From the NCBI GenBank assembly GCA_002344975.1, contig DDUV01000033.1:1-64000 (forward strand): DNA of 64,000 nucleotides, read 5' to 3'. Positions 57,323-64,000 of the stretch are shown here, piece after piece. The notes beneath the pieces are model-generated. The model was not told the origin of the DNA, did not search any database, and worked only from the letters and a program-made list of their open reading frames with translations. Source of the DNA: Saprospiraceae bacterium UBA2329. Lineage in GTDB: Bacteria > Bacteroidota > Bacteroidia > Chitinophagales > Saprospiraceae. A program made the position numbers and the translations under genes. The number at the start of each line of letters is the position of its first letter. The first letter of the stretch is position 1.

Positions 57323-57330
57323 CAAAAATA
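57323..57330 (-). promoter_or_regulatory. Predicted promoter core (TATTTTTG) for the surface-protein gene
   Basis: Fits TAnnTTTG, 69 bases upstream of the ATG; no clear -33 element. Confidence 0.4.
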
Positions 57331-57404
57331 CAGCTATCTGATGGGAGGAAAGAATAATACTTGTTGCGCAGGCCGCGTTGATAACGCCGGGCCGCAAAAA
57401 TTCA

Positions 57405-57412
57405 TACTTTTG
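57405..57412 (+). promoter_or_regulatory. Predicted promoter core (TACTTTTG) for the gld operon
   Basis: Fits TAnnTTTG, 93 bases before the gldA ATG, with a TTG 24 bases upstream. Confidence 0.45.
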
Positions 57413-57504
57413 CGGCGGAAAAAGCAAACTTTTCCGGCTAAGTCAGGAGCTCGCTTCAAAGTTGGTTCCTGACTTGCCAAGACGATTTATCACAACTCTG
57501 TTTC

Positions 57505-58416
57505 ATGTCGGTATCCGTACAGCAATTGACAAAAATTTACGGCGAGCAGCACGCCGTACACGAGGTGAGTTTTGAGGCGCACAGCGGCCAGGTACTCGGT
57601 TTTCTGGGGCCGAACGGCGCGGGCAAATCCACCACCATGAAGATCATTACGGGCTTCCTGCCGCCCAGTTCGGGTACGGCCAGCGTATGCGGCTACAACG
57701 TGGAAACCGCCCCAATGGAGGCCCGCCGCCGCATAGGCTACCTGCCTGAAAACAACCCCCTGTACAAAGAAATGTATGTGCGGGAATACCTCCACTTCAC
57801 CGGCAAGCTGCACAAAGTGCCCCGGCTGAAGCAGCGCGTAGAGGAAATGATAGAGGCTACGGGCTTAGGCCGTGAGTGTCACAAGCTCATCGGCGCCCTC
57901 TCGAAAGGCTACCGGCAGCGCGTAGGACTGGCGCAGGCCATGCTGCACGACCCCGAAGTGCTCATTTTAGACGAACCGACTTCGGGCTTAGATCCCAACC
58001 AATTGGTAGAAATCAGAGCGCTGATACGCCAATTGGGCCAACAAAAAACGGTCATTTTTTCTACGCACATCATGCAGGAGGTGCAAGCGGTGTGCGACCG
58101 CGTCATCATCATCAATCGGGGGAAGATAGTGGCCGACGACCCGATAGAACGCCTGCAGGAGCGCATCGCCGGAGAATCGGTGCTGACCATTGAGTTCCGG
58201 CAGGCGGTGAAAAAGGAAGCCCTGCTGGCCATTCCCGGTGTGAAACAGGCCAAAAATACAGGCGGCAACCGTTGGCAACTGAGCGCTGCCGCCGATGCAG
58301 ACGTTCGCCCGCAGGTGGCCGATTTTGTAAAGCGCCACGAGTTGGACATCATTGAGATGCACCGCGAGGCCATCAGTGTGGAAGAGGTGTTTAAAAAACT
58401 GACCAGCCATGCTTAA
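57505..58416 (+). CDS. gldA: Gliding motility ABC transporter ATP-binding protein GldA
   Basis: A 303-aa ABC ATPase: Walker A GFLGPNGAGKSTTMKI (about 33-48), Q-loop YLPENNPLYKEM, signature ALSKGYRQRVGLAQA, Walker B VLILDEPTSGLDP, H-loop IFSTHIM. The C-terminal ~80 residues are typical of GldA/CcmA-like ATPases. With GldF and GldG it forms the ABC complex required for gliding in flavobacteria, whose substrate is unknown. It overlaps the next gene by eight bases. Confidence 0.9.
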   Translation: MSVSVQQLTKIYGEQHAVHEVSFEAHSGQVLGFLGPNGAGKSTTMKIITGFLPPSSGTASVCGYNVETAPMEARRRIGYLPENNPLYKEMYVREYLHFTGKLHKVPRLKQRVEEMIEATGLGRECHKLIGALSKGYRQRVGLAQAMLHDPEVLILDEPTSGLDPNQLVEIRALIRQLGQQKTVIFSTHIMQEVQAVCDRVIIINRGKIVADDPIERLQERIAGESVLTIEFRQAVKKEALLAIPGVKQAKNTGGNRWQLSAAADADVRPQVADFVKRHELDIIEMHREAISVEEVFKKLTSHA

Positions 58417-59071
58417 ATATTATTTCATTGTCTTCCAGTTGTTTGCAGTTTGTCTCAACGCCCAAACCGACAGCGTATTGGTGACGAAAAACTTCAAGTT
58501 CAACGACGGGGTGTATCTCAGTTTTGCCGACTGGCGCAACAACCGGCCCAACTGGACCTGGGACAGCCTCGACGTGGTGTCGGCTACCAATCCGAACACC
58601 TTCCTTACGCAGGTAGAATCCATTCGTTTTGCCGATGGGCGCCCGATGAATTTGGACAGCATTTGGGGTTTGGTCATCAGCGGTATTCCGTATGTGCGTT
58701 TGCCGAAAGGCGCGGTGCCCAAAACGCTCACTTCCTTTGCCGGGCTGCGGGTGCGCGGGCGCATTGCGTACTACAACTACGAGGTGACCGAGGAGGAAAT
58801 GGTGGAAATACGCGCCTACAATCCGGTGACGGGCGTGCCGTTCAGGAAGGGCAAGGTGAAGAAGCAGTCGAAGGCGCTGCGGGAGTTTATGATTCATTTT
58901 GAGCGTGGCGAAACGGCGGCCTTTACTCGCGAAAACCTGATGGCCTGGATCGCCGACGACGAACGTTTGGTAGAAGCCGTGGCGGCCCTGCCGGAGGAAG
59001 ATTTGGAAGAAAAATTGTTCAAAGCATTGCTGATCTATGTGGATCGGTATCCTGTTTACACTCAAAAATAA
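58409..59071 (+). CDS. Exported protein of unknown function within the gld operon
   Basis: A 220-aa protein with a signal peptide (about 1-19, ending LNAQ). Motifs: KNFKFNDGVYLSFADWRNN, LDSIWGLVISGIPYVRLP, GRIAYYNYEV and an acidic helical C-terminus (AALPEEDLEEKLFKALLIYV). The pattern of a YLSF.DW motif followed by a beta-sandwich recurs in Bacteroidota exported proteins, but no named family is recognised. It sits between gldA and gldF, so an association with the gliding transporter is possible by position only. Confidence 0.6.
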   Translation: MLKYYFIVFQLFAVCLNAQTDSVLVTKNFKFNDGVYLSFADWRNNRPNWTWDSLDVVSATNPNTFLTQVESIRFADGRPMNLDSIWGLVISGIPYVRLPKGAVPKTLTSFAGLRVRGRIAYYNYEVTEEEMVEIRAYNPVTGVPFRKGKVKKQSKALREFMIHFERGETAAFTRENLMAWIADDERLVEAVAALPEEDLEEKLFKALLIYVDRYPVYTQK

Positions 59072-59079
59072 GACCCGAT

Positions 59080-59811
59080 ATGTGGAGCATTTTCGTGAAA
59101 GAAATTGCAGGTTTTTTCAGTTCGCTCATCGGTTATGTGGTCGTGGGGCTGTTTTTGTTGTTTCTGGGCTTGGGGCTTTTTGTGTGGCCCAACAGCAGCA
59201 TTTTAGACAACAACTACGCCACGCTGAATGAGTTTTTTCAAACCGTGCCTACTGTGTTTGCCTTTTTGATTCCGGCCATTACGATGCGCTCTTTGGCGGA
59301 GGAAAACCAAAGCGGCACCATAGAACTGCTGGCTACCCGCCCCATTCGCGATGGAGAAATTGTGCTGGGCAAGTTTTTGGCCGCGCTGGCGCTCACCTGT
59401 ATTGCCCTGCTGCCCACGCTCTTGTACTACTTTACGGTGTATCAGTTGGGCGACCCCAAAGGCAATCTGGACGCGGGCGCGGTGGCGGGTTCGTACATCG
59501 GGCTGTTGCTGCTGGCGGCGGCCTTTACGGCGGTGGGACTGCTGGCCTCGGCGCTGAACAACAACCAAATCGTGGCATTTCTCATGGCGGTATTGTTGTG
59601 CGGACTCTTGTTTTGGGGGTTCGATCTCATCAGCAGCCTGCCTGTGTTTGCCGGCCGGGGCGACGACGTAGTGCAGCAAATCGGCATGAGCGCGCACTAT
59701 GCGTCCATCAGTCAGGGCGTGATAGACAGCCGCGATGTGGTTTATTTTTCATCCATCATCCTTTTGTTTCTGGCGTTTACGGCAGCGGCTGTGAACAGCA
59801 GAAAGTGGTAG
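59080..59811 (+). CDS. gldF: Gliding motility ABC transporter permease GldF
   Basis: A 243-aa membrane protein with six predicted helices. Sequence marks of the GldF/ABC-2 type: EIAGFFSSLIGYVVVGLFLL, FAFLIPAITMRSLAEENQSG, TIELLATRPIRDGEIVLGKF. Spans the inner membrane and partners with GldA and GldG. Ends 72 bases before gldG with a palindromic element in the gap. Confidence 0.9.
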   Translation: MWSIFVKEIAGFFSSLIGYVVVGLFLLFLGLGLFVWPNSSILDNNYATLNEFFQTVPTVFAFLIPAITMRSLAEENQSGTIELLATRPIRDGEIVLGKFLAALALTCIALLPTLLYYFTVYQLGDPKGNLDAGAVAGSYIGLLLLAAAFTAVGLLASALNNNQIVAFLMAVLLCGLLFWGFDLISSLPVFAGRGDDVVQQIGMSAHYASISQGVIDSRDVVYFSSIILLFLAFTAAAVNSRKW

Positions 59812-59865
59812 TTTAGTGAAGGGGTGACTACCTGGTATTGCCTCGCAAGTCACCCCTTCACTAAA
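59812..59865. repeat. Perfect 18-bp palindromic element, copy 2 of a dispersed repeat
   Basis: TTTAGTGAAGGGGTGACT (59812-59829) pairs perfectly with 59848-59865 around an 18-base loop. The arm sequence recurs at 17690-17741. It lies between gldF and gldG. No long T-run, so not a classic terminator. Confidence 0.7.
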
Positions 59866-59883
59866 CCCTAAACAATTCATGCT

Positions 59884-61602
59884 ATGTCCAAGATATTTCG
59901 CAATAAAGTTCAAACGCTCCTGCAACTCGGCCTCCTCACCGTAGTTGTCATCTTAGTCAATATTTTGGCCAATGCCCGCTTCGGCGATAAGGCCATGTAC
60001 GGACACATAGACCTCACAGAGGAGAAGCGCTTCACCCTCACATCGGGCAGCAAACAACTGTTGCGCGAGGTGGACGATGTGGTCTTTGTGCGCGTGCTGC
60101 TCGACGGCGAGTTTCCGTCCGGTTTCAAACGCCTGCAAAATGCTACCCGCGACATGCTGGCCAAATTCCGCAGCGAAAACAGCCTCGTGGAGTACGAGTT
60201 TGAAGACCCCGCCGCCGGCACCAACGACGAGGTCAGCGATCGCCGCAAGCAATTGGCCGAAGATGGCATCCGCCCCATCAATCTGCGCCTCAAAGACCGA
60301 CAGGGCACTTCCGAAAGGCTCATTTACCCGTATGCCGTTTTTTATTACAAAGGGCGCAACATTGTGGTGAATCTGCTGGAAAACGAGGTACCGGGCGTGC
60401 CGCCGGAAGTCATTCTCAACAATGCGGTGGAGCTGTTGGAATACAAATTTGCCAACGCCATCCAGAAACTGCGCATCACGGCCAAACCCATCATCGTGTT
60501 CAGTACCGGCAACGGCGAACTGGAACCCTTGGAAACCGCCGATCTGGAAAAATCGCTGCGGCCTTATTACGATACCGGTCGCCTCAACTTGGACAGCATG
60601 TCGTCCATTCCCCAGGAGGTGGCAGCTTTGGTGATCGCCAAGCCGCGCTATCCGTTTTCTGAAAAAAGCAAGTTCAAACTCGATCAGTACGTGATGAACG
60701 GCGGCAAGGTGCTTTGGCTCATTGACGCCCTGAGGATTGACATGGACAGCCTGCGCACCCGCGAGCGCTATTTGGCCACTGAATATACGCTCAACTTAGA
60801 CGACCTGCTCTTTCAATACGGCGCCCGCCTGAAAACGAATCTGGTACTCGATTATCGGTCCACAGGCATACAGTTGGTAACCGGCATCGTGGGCAATGCG
60901 CCGCAATTCGATTATTTCAAATATCCTTATCATGTGGTGGCGCTGCCCAGTGTCAACCATCCTATTGTGAAGAGCCTCGACGGCGTGAACCTGCAATATG
61001 TGGGCGCCATAGATACCATCAAAACCAAAACGCCGGTGAAAAAAACGGTACTGTTGGAGTCCTCGCAGCGCAGTATGTTGCAGTATTCGCCCGTGACGAT
61101 GGATTTTGAGTTTTTGCGTTACGATCTGGATTCCAGCAAGTTCAACAAACAAAACCTGCCGATGGCGCTCTTGCTGGAAGGCACATTCTCTTCGCTGTAC
61201 GAAAACCGCATGGAGCAGGACATGCTGAATATGTTGCAGCAGATCGGCAAGCCATACCGCGCCGAGAGCCTTCCGACCCGCATGATCGTGGTAGCCGACG
61301 GCGACGTGGCCAAAAACAAAATCAACATCGAGAAGCAGTCTTACAGCCCGCTGGGATACAATGAGGTGGACCGCTATCTGTTTGCCAATAAAGGATTCGT
61401 TATCAATTCATTGGAATACCTCTTGGACGAGCAGGGCGTGGCCGAGGCGCGCGGCCGTGAGGTCAAACTCCGCATGTTGGACACGGTGCAGGCGCAGGAG
61501 GAAAAAACGAAATGGCGTCTGATCAACATTGCGTTGCCTTTGGCGCTGCTGGCGCTGTTCGGGTGGGTGTTTCAGTGGTGGAGGAAGCGGAGGTGGAGCT
61601 GA
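59884..61602 (+). CDS. gldG: Gliding motility-associated ABC transporter substrate-binding protein GldG
   Basis: A 572-aa protein: N-terminal membrane helix (about 14-30), GldG/ABC-type auxiliary domain (RFTLTSGSKQLLREVDDVVF, VEYEFEDPAAGTNDEV, RLIYPYAVFYYKGRNIVVNL), a DUF-type glutamine-amidotransferase-like middle (VLWLIDALRIDMDSL) and a C-terminal helix (ALPLALLALFGWVF). Both helices anchor it with the main domain in the periplasm. Complements GldA and GldF; encoded separately from gldF here. Confidence 0.9.
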   Translation: MSKIFRNKVQTLLQLGLLTVVVILVNILANARFGDKAMYGHIDLTEEKRFTLTSGSKQLLREVDDVVFVRVLLDGEFPSGFKRLQNATRDMLAKFRSENSLVEYEFEDPAAGTNDEVSDRRKQLAEDGIRPINLRLKDRQGTSERLIYPYAVFYYKGRNIVVNLLENEVPGVPPEVILNNAVELLEYKFANAIQKLRITAKPIIVFSTGNGELEPLETADLEKSLRPYYDTGRLNLDSMSSIPQEVAALVIAKPRYPFSEKSKFKLDQYVMNGGKVLWLIDALRIDMDSLRTRERYLATEYTLNLDDLLFQYGARLKTNLVLDYRSTGIQLVTGIVGNAPQFDYFKYPYHVVALPSVNHPIVKSLDGVNLQYVGAIDTIKTKTPVKKTVLLESSQRSMLQYSPVTMDFEFLRYDLDSSKFNKQNLPMALLLEGTFSSLYENRMEQDMLNMLQQIGKPYRAESLPTRMIVVADGDVAKNKINIEKQSYSPLGYNEVDRYLFANKGFVINSLEYLLDEQGVAEARGREVKLRMLDTVQAQEEKTKWRLINIALPLALLALFGWVFQWWRKRRWS

Positions 61603-61846
61603 GTCGGCTGGCGGGAACGGCTACAGGCTGCAAGCTACAAGCCGTATAGGAAGCGTATAAAAAGCGCTATGAAGCTGTAGCGCAGGGTTCATTCATCACA
61701 TTAGAAGATTTGAAAAAAGAATCTCAGACATGGCTAAAAGGCACCCAGGCTACTCAGTAGTAATCTGAAGGAAGTCCGGGTAATAGACATTATGAGAAGC
61801 GGCAGAGGCCCTGAATACATGAAAAAACTTAAAAACCGCATGTAAA
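61603..61846 (+). other. Region with short open fragments, possibly gene decay
   Basis: After gldG the + strand contains a 36-codon frame ending KKESQTWLKGTQATQ (stop at about 61759) that lacks a clear start and looks like the C-terminal end of a small antitoxin-type protein, then a short frame ending GPEYMKKLKNRM just before the tiny membrane-protein gene. Neither is convincing as an intact gene; they may be toxin-antitoxin remnants. Confidence 0.3.
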
Positions 61847-62023
61847 ATGAATCCTAAAATAACTTTAAACCCTGTTGTTTCGACATTAACTATAGGTTTA
61901 ATGGCCATCATAAGTTTGGGCCTGTATGCCCGAACGGAGCAAGACTTATTCATCTATGTCGGCGGAGGATTATTTTTGTTATCCATGTTTATAGCCCACT
62001 CTCATGTAAAGAAGAACCTCTGA
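61847..62023 (+). CDS. Small two-helix membrane protein (58 aa)
   Basis: A 58-codon ATG-to-TGA frame. Two hydrophobic segments (VVSTLTIGLMAIISLGLY, about 10-27, and LFIYVGGGLFLLSMFIA, about 34-50) separated by ARTEQD, and a basic end HVKKNL. It has good composition for a small inner-membrane protein but no recognised family. No conservation data are available from the sequence alone. Confidence 0.5.
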   Translation: MNPKITLNPVVSTLTIGLMAIISLGLYARTEQDLFIYVGGGLFLLSMFIAHSHVKKNL

Positions 62024-62042
62024 GTTTGCCGAGGGCACCCCT

Positions 62043-63293
62043 TCACCGCTTCTTCACCAACATCCTCAGCCAAAACAGCGGATTGGCCAATTTCAGGCGC
62101 AGTTCAAAATCGGTGTACATTTTTGATAAAGACTGAATGAGCGGGGCATTGCCCGTGATGATGTTGGCCAGCAGGGTAGCAACTACCGGGTAGGTCAACA
62201 TCCGTTGCAGTTTGTAACTCAGCTTCATCTCCGAGCCGAGCACCCGCGCCACCCGCACATCGTAGGCTTTCATAAATTCGGCAGAAAAGTCGTTGGCTTC
62301 CAAGCATTTCTGTGCCAACTGCCCGGCGATGATGCCGCTGTAAAACGCATTGCCGATGCCCTCGCCGGTGAAGGGATCAATCAAATGCCCCGCATCGCCC
62401 AGCAACATGTACCCATCGCCGGAAAGGCGCCGCTCTTTCGACCCCAGCGGCAGCCCGTAACCTTCTATGTCTCCTTCTATTGCAGCATGTTCAAACCGCC
62501 CCCTTATGTCCGGCTCTTCCTCAATCAGCCGCAGCAATTCCTTGCGCAAGTTGATGCGCTTCCGGCTTACAATATCGCTGCGAATGCCCAGTCCCACGTT
62601 CGCGCCTCCGTCGGGCAGTGGGAAAATCCAAAGGTAGCCCGGCAACACAGATTTCAAGAAATGCAGTTCGATGAAATTGCCCTCCCGGAAGCCCGTCACG
62701 CCCCGGTAGTAGGCCCTCACGGCGGCGGCATGGTGGGCCGGGTCTTTTTCCAAACCCGCGTATTTGCGACTGAAGGCAGAGTGCGCGCCGTTGGCCGCCA
62801 GCAACAAACGGCAATCAATGCGCAGGCTTCCCCCCGCGTCCGAAAGGGTGAAACCGCTGTCCGTTTTTTCAAAATGAGTGATTTCCGTACCTTCCAAAAA
62901 AACGATGTTGTCGCGGCGTTTCAACTCTTCGATCAAAAACTGATCAAAATCCATCCTCCGGCACACATAGCCCGGCGAAGTGGCTTGGTCGTTGCGCTCG
63001 CTGTTGTAAAAAGGGATGTCCAAAATTTTTCGGTTCGGCCCCACAAAACGGATGCCCCAGACTCCTACATGCCGGTTGCTCAGCGCATCAAACCGGGCCA
63101 GAATATCGGGATCGAGGCGGCGCAACAAGGTGGGAATTTTGCCGCTGATGGCATCCCCGCAGATTTTGTCTCGCGGAAAGCGCGCTTTGTCGGCCACGAT
63201 ACACGGGATTCCTAAGTAACTGAGTTGCAAGGCCGCCGCCACGCCTCCGGGGCCGGCCCCGACGATGCAGATGTCGGTTTGGTATGTGTTCAT
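62043..63293 (-). CDS. Geranylgeranyl-reductase-family FAD-dependent oxidoreductase
   Basis: A 416-aa flavoprotein. FAD-binding GAGPGGVAAALQL (about 12-24), the CRRMDFDQFLIEEL motif, the second FAD contact GDAGHLIDPFTGEGIGNAF (about 308-326), and a C-terminal membrane-associated helix (LANPLFWLRMLVKKR). Family members reduce geranylgeranyl or related isoprenoid double bonds, or oxidise other hydrophobic substrates; the true substrate is unknown. Confidence 0.82.
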   Translation of the reverse strand: MNTYQTDICIVGAGPGGVAAALQLSYLGIPCIVADKARFPRDKICGDAISGKIPTLLRRLDPDILARFDALSNRHVGVWGIRFVGPNRKILDIPFYNSERNDQATSPGYVCRRMDFDQFLIEELKRRDNIVFLEGTEITHFEKTDSGFTLSDAGGSLRIDCRLLLAANGAHSAFSRKYAGLEKDPAHHAAAVRAYYRGVTGFREGNFIELHFLKSVLPGYLWIFPLPDGGANVGLGIRSDIVSRKRINLRKELLRLIEEEPDIRGRFEHAAIEGDIEGYGLPLGSKERRLSGDGYMLLGDAGHLIDPFTGEGIGNAFYSGIIAGQLAQKCLEANDFSAEFMKAYDVRVARVLGSEMKLSYKLQRMLTYPVVATLLANIITGNAPLIQSLSKMYTDFELRLKLANPLFWLRMLVKKR

Positions 63294-63339
63294 TCGATTT
63301 TTGCCCCCATGAAAAATAACGGAGATGCCACAAAAATAC

Positions 63340-63347
63340 TACTTTTG
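63340..63347 (+). promoter_or_regulatory. Predicted promoter core (TACTTTTG) for the DUF4249 gene
   Basis: Fits TAnnTTTG, 35 bases before the ATG at 63383, in the divergent gap after the flavoprotein. Confidence 0.45.
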
Positions 63348-63382
63348 ACAACCCTAACAGGCCGTTTTTCATTCTTACAATA

Positions 63383-64000
63383 ATGATCAGATCACTACTA
63401 CCGGCAGCCTTCTTTTGGATGATGTTTACAGCCGCCACCTGTGAGCGCCCTGTTGATTTGGAAATACTCCTGCCCGAACCTGAATTGGTCATCATCAGCA
63501 CGTTTTCACCGCAGCAACCCTTCCGCGCCACCGTCAGCAGTACTCGCCCGGCTTTGCCCCCCACGCCGACTACCTACATCGCCAATGCCCGGGTAGAACT
63601 TTTCCAAAGCGACAACTTTCTTCAAAATCTACAGCCCGCTCCCGGCACTCTGGCGCCTTATTACGAAGCCTTGGAAGCCGTACCTTCGGAGGAACAAACC
63701 TACACTTTACGCGTATCGGCGCCCGGCTACAGGGATGTCGTTGCCCAGGATGTGGTTCCGCGCGGGGTGGCCATTCGCAACATCGAATCCATTCCCCTCG
63801 GCTTCTCTCCCGGCCCCGGCACAGACGAGATTGTGTATCATTACAGCATCCGCATTACATTCGACGATCCGGCTGCTTTCCGCAATTATTACCACCTCCG
63901 TTTCCAGCAGGAAGTGCTCAGGATATTTATTTCCGAAGCCGGCGACACGCTCGTTACCGGTCAACGAAGGGAGCAAATCGGGTTCGGCTCGGCCATCAAC
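63383..64000 (+). CDS. DUF4249 family protein, 5' part only (cut by window end)
   Basis: From the ATG at 63383 the frame stays open to the last base (206 codons). A hydrophobic leader (about 1-19) ends at a Cys in AATCERPVDLE, so it may be a lipoprotein, though Thr at -1 is unusual. The body matches DUF4249: LELVIISTFSPQQPF-like PELVIISTFSPQQPF, TYIANARVELFQSD, YTLRVSAPGYRDVVA, and DPAAFRNYYHLRFQQE. DUF4249 proteins accompany TonB-dependent receptors in Bacteroidota; function unknown. The 3' end and any receptor partner lie beyond the window. Confidence 0.75.
   Translation, partial: MIRSLLPAAFFWMMFTAATCERPVDLEILLPEPELVIISTFSPQQPFRATVSSTRPALPPTPTTYIANARVELFQSDNFLQNLQPAPGTLAPYYEALEAVPSEEQTYTLRVSAPGYRDVVAQDVVPRGVAIRNIESIPLGFSPGPGTDEIVYHYSIRITFDDPAAFRNYYHLRFQQEVLRIFISEAGDTLVTGQRREQIGFGSAIN

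Overview
The window is a 64-kb chromosomal segment from a member of the Bacteroidota, most likely a Saprospiria-type bacterium. The sequence evidence is: secreted proteins with type IX secretion (T9SS) C-terminal domains, gldA/gldF/gldG gliding genes, families largely confined to this phylum (DUF4249, DUF5723, the 73-aa DUF2795 protein), recurrent TAnnTTTG promoter cores upstream of genes, and few Shine-Dalgarno-like sites. The species cannot be named from the sequence alone.

Positions 1-33,000 are mostly housekeeping and envelope genes. They include the tail of an Rpn-type nuclease gene, cystathionine beta-synthase, a LysM protein, saccharopine dehydrogenase followed by a flippase-like membrane protein, and a probable four-gene peptide and amino-acid catabolism operon (two M20 peptidases, a secreted RidA, a class V aminotransferase). 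After these come the c-di-AMP synthase CdaA, MiaE, a NUDIX hydrolase, CMP kinase, RseP, RsmE, PspC, FolC, a VWA protein, DgkA, a hibernation factor, enoyl-CoA hydratase, an iron-binding lipoprotein and a Fic protein. Two decayed gene fragments (an internally deleted Rpn nuclease and an RHS-core tail) lie at about 22.6-22.9 kb.

Positions 33,000-53,000 are a complete type I-B CRISPR-Cas locus on the + strand: a WYL regulator, cas6, cas8b, cas7, cas5, cas3, cas4, cas1, cas2, an AT-rich leader, and a very large array that I count as 151 repeats and 150 spacers (43089-52962). The first 135 repeats are 30 bp. The last 16, which are the oldest by position, are 29 bp and lack one A. Several spacers are duplicates or diverged versions of each other (3/60, 31/118, 33/90, 40/109), two pairs with differences in the seed. 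This reads as a record of repeated encounters with the same evolving phages.

Positions 53,000-64,000 hold a 1420-aa cell-surface beta-helix/tandem-repeat protein with a T9SS type B C-terminal domain, ending only 29 bp from the array. Next are the gliding ABC-transporter genes gldA, an unnamed secreted protein, gldF and gldG, then a tiny membrane protein, a geranylgeranyl-reductase-family flavoprotein, and the start of a DUF4249 protein cut by the window end.
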